DNA of 64,000 nucleotides from Druceiella hillmani (Eukaryota; Arthropoda; Insecta; Lepidoptera; Hepialidae): NCBI GenBank assembly GCA_039881145.1, contig JAYKKI010000052.1:13686501-13750500 (forward strand). Direction: 5' to 3'. Shown here piece after piece: positions 59,490 to 64,000 of this stretch. Each line of letters begins with the position of its first letter. Positions within the stretch are counted from its first letter, which is position 1. The notes below the pieces were generated by a model that saw only the letters and a program-made list of their open reading frames with translations, had not been told where the DNA came from and searched no databases. The position numbers and the translations under genes are program-made.

Positions 59490-59552
59490 AATCGACAGGT
59501 CTTCAAAAATGAAAAGAGAAAACTCTGTTTCATTTTTAAAGACTTGTCGATT
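59490..59552. ncRNA. Pre-miRNA-like hairpin (candidate)
   Basis: Left arm AATCGACAGGTCTTCAAAAA plus TGAAAAGAG (59490-59518), loop AAAA, right arm CTCTGTTTCATTTTTAAAGA plus CTTGTCGATT (59523-59552). Pairing is complete but for one G.T, one C.A and one bulged G near the loop. The 63-nt length, 29-bp stem and small loop match insect pre-miRNA geometry closely. Confidence 0.45.
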
Positions 59553-59744
59553 ATAATCCACTCGATGTCTTTACTATTTCGCGGCATATTAATTGAGATA
59601 TCCCTCAGAATCTATTGCGTGGTGTACATAGGTCTTAAACTGTATGAACTGTGAGATATAATAAAAGTAAAGGATATAACACAATTATTAAGTTTCGTTT
59701 TTTCACTATGAAATCCGGAAAAAAAATTTGTATCCGTTGAGACC

Positions 59745-60068
59745 TGCGTAGTACGTGCTACGTACATACTTATCAGATATTATAAATAATTTCCTGGTGT
59801 CGTATATAATCACGAGGTGTCGTATGTACTTACCAAGTATTATATATAATATCCAGGTATCGCATATACCCACAAGGTGTCGTATTCACTAACCATATTT
59901 CGTAAATATCTACTGGGTATTGTATATATTTACCAGGTATCATATGTACTTACTAGATATTGTATATACTTACCAGATATCGTATGTACTTACTAGATAT
60001 TGTATATACATACCAAGTTTCGTACGTACTTACTACGTATCGTATATTCTTACCAGGTATCGTAAAAT
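59745..60068. repeat. ~21-22-bp tandem array
   Basis: About 14 units of the type CGTATGTACTTACCAGGTAT, alternating with TGTATATACTTACTAGATAT forms. An alternation with a 43-bp period is visible in the right half. Confidence 0.93.
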
Positions 60069-60360
60069 ATACAGACCAAATGAAATGAAACCCTGGTAAA
60101 ACAAATTCGATTACGAATTATTGATAACGAGATTAGTTTCAGGGTGGCTTTTTGAGGTGCATGTAAATAAAATACATAAAACCAGTAATGTTATATATTA
60201 TATTGACATAAATAAAAACCGGCAAAATGCGAGTCTGGCTCGCGCATCATGAGTTCCATAACTCGTTTGGAAGGAAAATGCTGTATTCATTAGTCATTAA
60301 TAGAGCGCAATAAATATTTGCTTATATCTAATGTAATCCAAAAATGCCAAAAATACAATG

Positions 60361-60830
60361 TTCCAGCTGAACAGAATTTGGAAGGATCGGAACATATCAC
60401 GGCAGTCGCAGATTTCACTTGTGAGCTCTTTGGTGTTCTCCATCTTTAGTTATGGCTCGGAAACATGGACGATAAAAAAGGCCGAACATGGCCGCATTGA
60501 CGTCTTCCAGATGTGGTGCTGGAAGAAGATGTTACAGATTCCACGGACTGCGTTCCGTATACACAAGTCCGATCCTGAAATTCTTTGGACACATCGCACG
60601 GAAGGATGGAGATAACTTGGAGCAGCTGTTGATGGCAAAAGACTAAGGGGGCGGAGCCCAGCTAGATGGGTTGGCCAAATACGTCCGACATTGGGTACAA
60701 AATTGCATGAGGGACTCCGCGCCGTTAAGGACCGGAACAGATGGGAAGATATCGTGTGTGCAAAATTGACTTCGAGTTGGGGAGTTCACAACCCTCAGGA
60801 ATAATGGGGAGTTCATACCCTCAGGAGTTT
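60361..60830 (+). mobile_element. RTE-type LINE, 5'-truncated C-terminal part
   Basis: Three consecutive frames together cover the end of a LINE reverse-transcriptase protein. They read IWKDRNISRQSQISLVSSLV, FSIFSYGSETWTIKKAEHGR and MWCWKKMLQIP (to about 60550); then FGHIARKDGDNLEQLLM (about 60572-60635); then GRSPARWVGQIRP, KLHEGLRAVKDRNRWEDIVC and GVHNPQE followed by TAA at 60802-60804. The order 'G-S-E-T-W-T', 'M-W-C-W-R-R-M-L', 'G-H-(I/V)-x-R', 'D-R-x-x-W-R/E-x-I-V' is standard for RTE/BovB-like elements. The frameshifts at about 60570 and 60640, a stop and the loss of the catalytic core make it inactive. Confidence 0.85.
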
Positions 60831-60930
60831 CTACGTCAAGTATTTCATGATAAAAACGGCTGCGACATACAAACATACAAACACGTCACTGATCTTATGA
60901 GAATTCCTTTATCCTTTTTAGGTATAACCC

Positions 60931-61160
60931 AAAAATACAGTATCACAGTATAACCTTTAAATGAGTAATTAATTTACCTTAATTAAGCACAGTAAGTACA
61001 ATGAAATTTACCACAATTAAGTATAGTAAGTACAGTGCCAAAAATACAGTGCACGGTATAATCTTTATACGATTAATTAATTTACCATAATTAAGTTAAT
61101 TTACAAGAGTTCGTAGAACTGACAAAAAATAACAATTTACAAAACTGTATTGTTTCTAAT
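60931..61160. repeat. 109-bp tandem duplication
   Basis: AAAAATACAGT...ATTAATTTACC...AATTAAG blocks begin at 60931 and 61040, with AAGCACAGTAAGTACAATG and AAGTATAGTAAGTACAGTG inside the first as a shorter repeat. Confidence 0.8.
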
Positions 61161-61389
61161 AAACATCTTTTACCATTACATCTTAATCTTAAAACACAAC
61201 ATTAATTAGTAACATGCTACAAAACATAAAGCTACAACAACCTTGCAAAATAATTGAAGTTACTGATAAACACGATAATGAATAAGTACATTTTAAGACA
61301 GCGCAGACTATAAATGTTGTTAGTACATAACGACGTACAAATTTACATCTTCCATTAAGCATAATTTGTATATTACAAAACATCAAAAG

Positions 61390-61760
61390 GCAGCCAGCCA
61401 TAGAGAGAAAAGTTCTAACGTCGATTCGCGGCGGACTTTATGATCTATGATTATTTCTCATCAATATTTATGACCGACGCAGCCAGACGGGATTTAAATT
61501 TTATTACGCCTTTGTCCGAGTGAAACTAACGACTAACTAACAGCGCTCTAATGTTTTAATTAGCACATCCGTGCGCCCGCTCGGGCGTCGAAATTTTAAT
61601 TTTTAAAATAAAATTTAAATAATTGGATTAGATTCGCTCTTCTATTGGTCGAAACACGACTAGGAAGGTAACGTGTCGACAAATGTGTGCGAGTAGCCAT
61701 TTGTAAACCGACCAATCGGAAGATTCCGTCTCGGATGGTTTTAAATTGTTTAATATCGAG
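61390..61760. promoter_or_regulatory. GC-rich block with homeodomain and CCAAT words
   Basis: TTTATG at 61437-61442 and TTTATGACC from 61467, TTTTAATTAGC around 61557, and an inverted pair of CCAAT boxes: CTTCTATTGGTCG (about 61638-61650) and CGACCAATCGGAAG (about 61709-61722). The composition (CGTGCGCCCGCTCGGGCGTC) is far from the local average. A developmental enhancer or promoter is plausible. A minus-strand 82-codon frame (61844-61596) overlaps; its FNSIPQ...ELKKEL wording faintly recalls LINE C-termini, so a decayed element is an alternative. Confidence 0.35.
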
Positions 61761-63764
61761 TTCTTTTTTTAATTCACACGTATTTACGTAGATTTTTAAG
61801 GCGGTTATTAAAAGAAGTTGTGGAATAGAATTAAAGATTTTCACACATTTTCGGTTGAACGTGTGATGATGAATAAAACGTTGTTATAATGGATGGGTAA
61901 TAACATTTAGGAATGTAAAATTATTAAGATGATAACTGTGATTAAAATAATGATAAATAATTGGTTTCAAAACTTTTTAACATCCGGATGGTATTTATTT
62001 GATTGTGTGATTATTCGTTAAAATTAATGGGGTCGTTATTTTTTCGTTTGGCGTTTGAACATATTTTATTCACTCTTCAGTTTTTGAGGTATCAATTTCA
62101 AACTTATTTAGCAAATAAAAAGCTTTTAATCGTATCTTTATTCTGACGTGACATAAATCAATCTCTTCTCGTGTAATGCGATGAATAAAGCGCTTAAGAA
62201 TATCATGGTGACACCGGACGCGACGTTGATAAATGTCTGTAAATTTCGGTAAATTTGGATACTATCCAATCGTTTTTCTTTTGTTTGCAAAACATCAGTC
62301 GTACACTTGTCGAGTTTACAGACAAGTCAGAGAAATGAAGTCTGAATTGTTGAGTATTCTCTAATAAGTTTGAGTGGAATATAAAAAAATCAAGACCAGA
62401 TATAAATGAAATGACATATGTACTTCAAAGCAATATTTGTTAATTAAAACTTGTGGTTTTTAAAATAAATTTAGCCAAGTAATTGGGACTAGGAATATAA
62501 GTGCAAAAGTTTTAAAATATTTTAAAAATTTTTATAAGCGATTTGTAACACTAACCCTAAACGAGAGGTAAAGAATTAACATTATACAGTTATATTAATA
62601 TTACCAAAAATTAAGTGTAACCTTTAAGCTAGATGTCATAAATGTTACAGTAATACTGCTGGTATTTCCAAAGTGTTATTGCGAATGTTTCAATAGGAAT
62701 ACGTCCAGACGGGCGCGAGTGCGATTGATGTATATGGCGCGAGCGGGCCTCGTTTGTTAATGTTATTATCGTTTTATCAATACTATTGGCTCAATTAATA
62801 TTTGAGCATTGAAAGTACTTGGCAAATATGATGTAAAACAACCTGCCATTGTTGATAGCATTTAGGTGTGACAGTTTAAAATGACAACACTTTTATCTGC
62901 AACAAATTTAATACGATAGTATAACAAAATTTATATCACAATGAATATTTGGAAAATATTACTTTTTTATAACCCGTTTAACATGTACCACTCATAAATA
63001 TGTTACCTTTTTAGATCCCTGGTGGCGGTAGAGTTCCGTTAATATATATTCGTCTTGAAATTGTTAATGCAAATTAAAGTAATTAAATGCTATCATACAG
63101 AATTTCTTCGATTTTCCAAATCTATGATTTGTAATTTATGATAGATACCGCAGGATTGGAATTGCATCCAACATCGTTTTAAAGTTTATTATTTCCAAAG
63201 TGGATACTTTTAATAAAATTAAGAGATGACATAAACATATGTATTTAACCTGATAAAGAACATAGATATTACTCATACACCTGATTCTATGCATCAGACT
63301 GGGTATATTTGAAGCGTTTCTGTATAAAATAAAAATGTGAATTATTTTTTCTGTTGCATTAGCAACCAAGAGAGTGATGTTTTCCAAAATAGTTGAGAAT
63401 TTTATATAACTTCTTAATATTTTTAACTTAGTTTCATGAACAGAACCATATATAGGAATAATATATACGTTCTTTGTTACGTAGAATAATGAGATCGTAA
63501 AACTTTTTTAAAAATGTTATATATACATTTAAGTTATGTTTTAAACTATTATTTATCGCACTAGAAGACTCTATTTCCTCAGGATTCTTTGCATATTGAT
63601 GAAACCTAAAGCAAAATTACTGATCGCGGACGGAGTGATTTCTTGAGCTTTTTAACATGAGGCCTATTTGTCTAATAAGAAAAGTGTCTCGCGTTCCGTT
63701 CGTAAGGTTATGTGAAGTGGATGTGGGTGGTACTTTTTGTATAATACCTTAGTTTCTTTAGTAA

Positions 63765-63768
<4 letters not shown>
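61761..63768. other. AT-rich stretch with small GC patches
   Basis: GC-richer patches lie at 62190-62240 (GTGACACCGGACGCGACG) and 62700-62755 (CCAGACGGGCGCGAGTGCG, GGCGCGAGCGGGCCTCG). No gene recognised; the minus-strand frame at 63387-63136 looks accidental. Confidence 0.4.

Positions 63769-63800
<32 letters not shown>
63769..63800. repeat. (TA)n microsatellite
   Basis: Pure TA run, directly followed by AGAATGTCCAAAAAAATAG, which may be the end of a further dispersed repeat. Confidence 0.95.
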
Positions 63801-63807
<7 letters not shown>

Positions 63808-64000
63808 CCAAAAAAATAGTGTCAAGTGGAAACACAGAGCTTAAGGGCTATCCGAAGCATCCCTATGTAGGTTTAGCGATTTTTGATAGTTTCTTAGTTA
63901 CTTTTTTTTTGTTTATTTTAGTCAAACTCGTAAATTGAATACTCCCTTGTTCATTATAAAAACACTTATTTACATAGGTCTCAGCATGGTACCAAATAAT

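Noticed and set aside
60643..60876. A 77-codon minus-strand frame
   Set aside because: It is the antisense of the RTE C-terminal fragment.
61596..61844. An 82-codon minus-strand frame resembling LINE C-termini
   Set aside because: Only a faint wording match (FNSIPQ, ELKKEL) with no supporting upstream domain; kept only as an alternative explanation of the GC block.

Overview
The window looks like intergenic or intronic DNA from an insect, most likely a moth or butterfly (Lepidoptera). It is strongly AT-rich, has no operons or bacterial signals, and carries long (TA)n arrays, diverged non-LTR retrotransposon pieces, tRNA-related SINEs and several repeat phrases I associate with lepidopteran genomes. 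These include the ACTCGCGTGAAATTC phrase near 33.9 kb, GCCATTTGGCAAAAACGG near 22.2 kb, and the block at 11.9-12.5 kb with CCCTCGTAC and GGATTCGTC. The order-level assignment is inference; nothing here names a species.

I find no host protein-coding gene that I can call with confidence. The recognisable coding sequence belongs to decayed mobile elements: a LINE C-terminal tail (6.4-6.7 kb, minus), a Helitron/PIF1-type helicase C-terminus (15.8-16.0 kb, plus), a possible LINE tail (19.9-20.1 kb, plus), a LINE reverse-transcriptase fragment (23.3-23.6 kb, minus), an internally deleted RTE-type element (27.0-27.7 kb, plus), a piggyBac-like element with both ends and TTAA target duplications (49.06-49.74 kb) and an RTE-type C-terminus (60.36-60.80 kb, plus). 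Two SINE copies (3.2 and 58.3 kb), one SINE tail (13.1 kb) and a LINE-type 3' tail (48.5 kb) share 3' sequence features.

Left third (1-22 kb): mostly unique AT-rich DNA broken by TA arrays, a nested 57-bp tandem repeat (2.1 kb), a 195-bp duplication (6.9 kb), an unidentified coding-like stretch (7.5-7.8 kb), a 180-bp-class tandem family split by a TA array (12 kb), a pre-miRNA-like hairpin (18.6 kb) and several other inverted repeats.

Middle (22-46 kb): five tandem arrays. Their periods are 45 bp (24.5 kb, unit of 15 codons), 37 bp (25.7 kb), 133 bp (28.1 kb), about 120 bp (31.5 kb, the core of a 2-kb inverted structure with coding-like arms) and 108 bp (44.3 kb). GC-rich blocks at 26.5, 40.1, 43.1 and 45.1 kb contain homeodomain-like words and could be regulatory elements or unrecognised exons.

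Right third (46-64 kb): the piggyBac-like element, a 305-bp segmental duplication (50.4/51.0 kb), a series of strong hairpins (52.9, 53.5, 54.8, 55.2, 57.9, 59.5 kb), tandem arrays of 28 bp (56 kb) and 21-22 bp (59.8 kb), a GC-rich open repeat (57.3 kb), a possible short first exon with a good splice donor (59.0 kb), and a GC-rich homeodomain and CCAAT block (61.4-61.8 kb). No functional pathway links these parts; the picture is a repeat-loaded gene desert with a few candidate regulatory and small-RNA loci.
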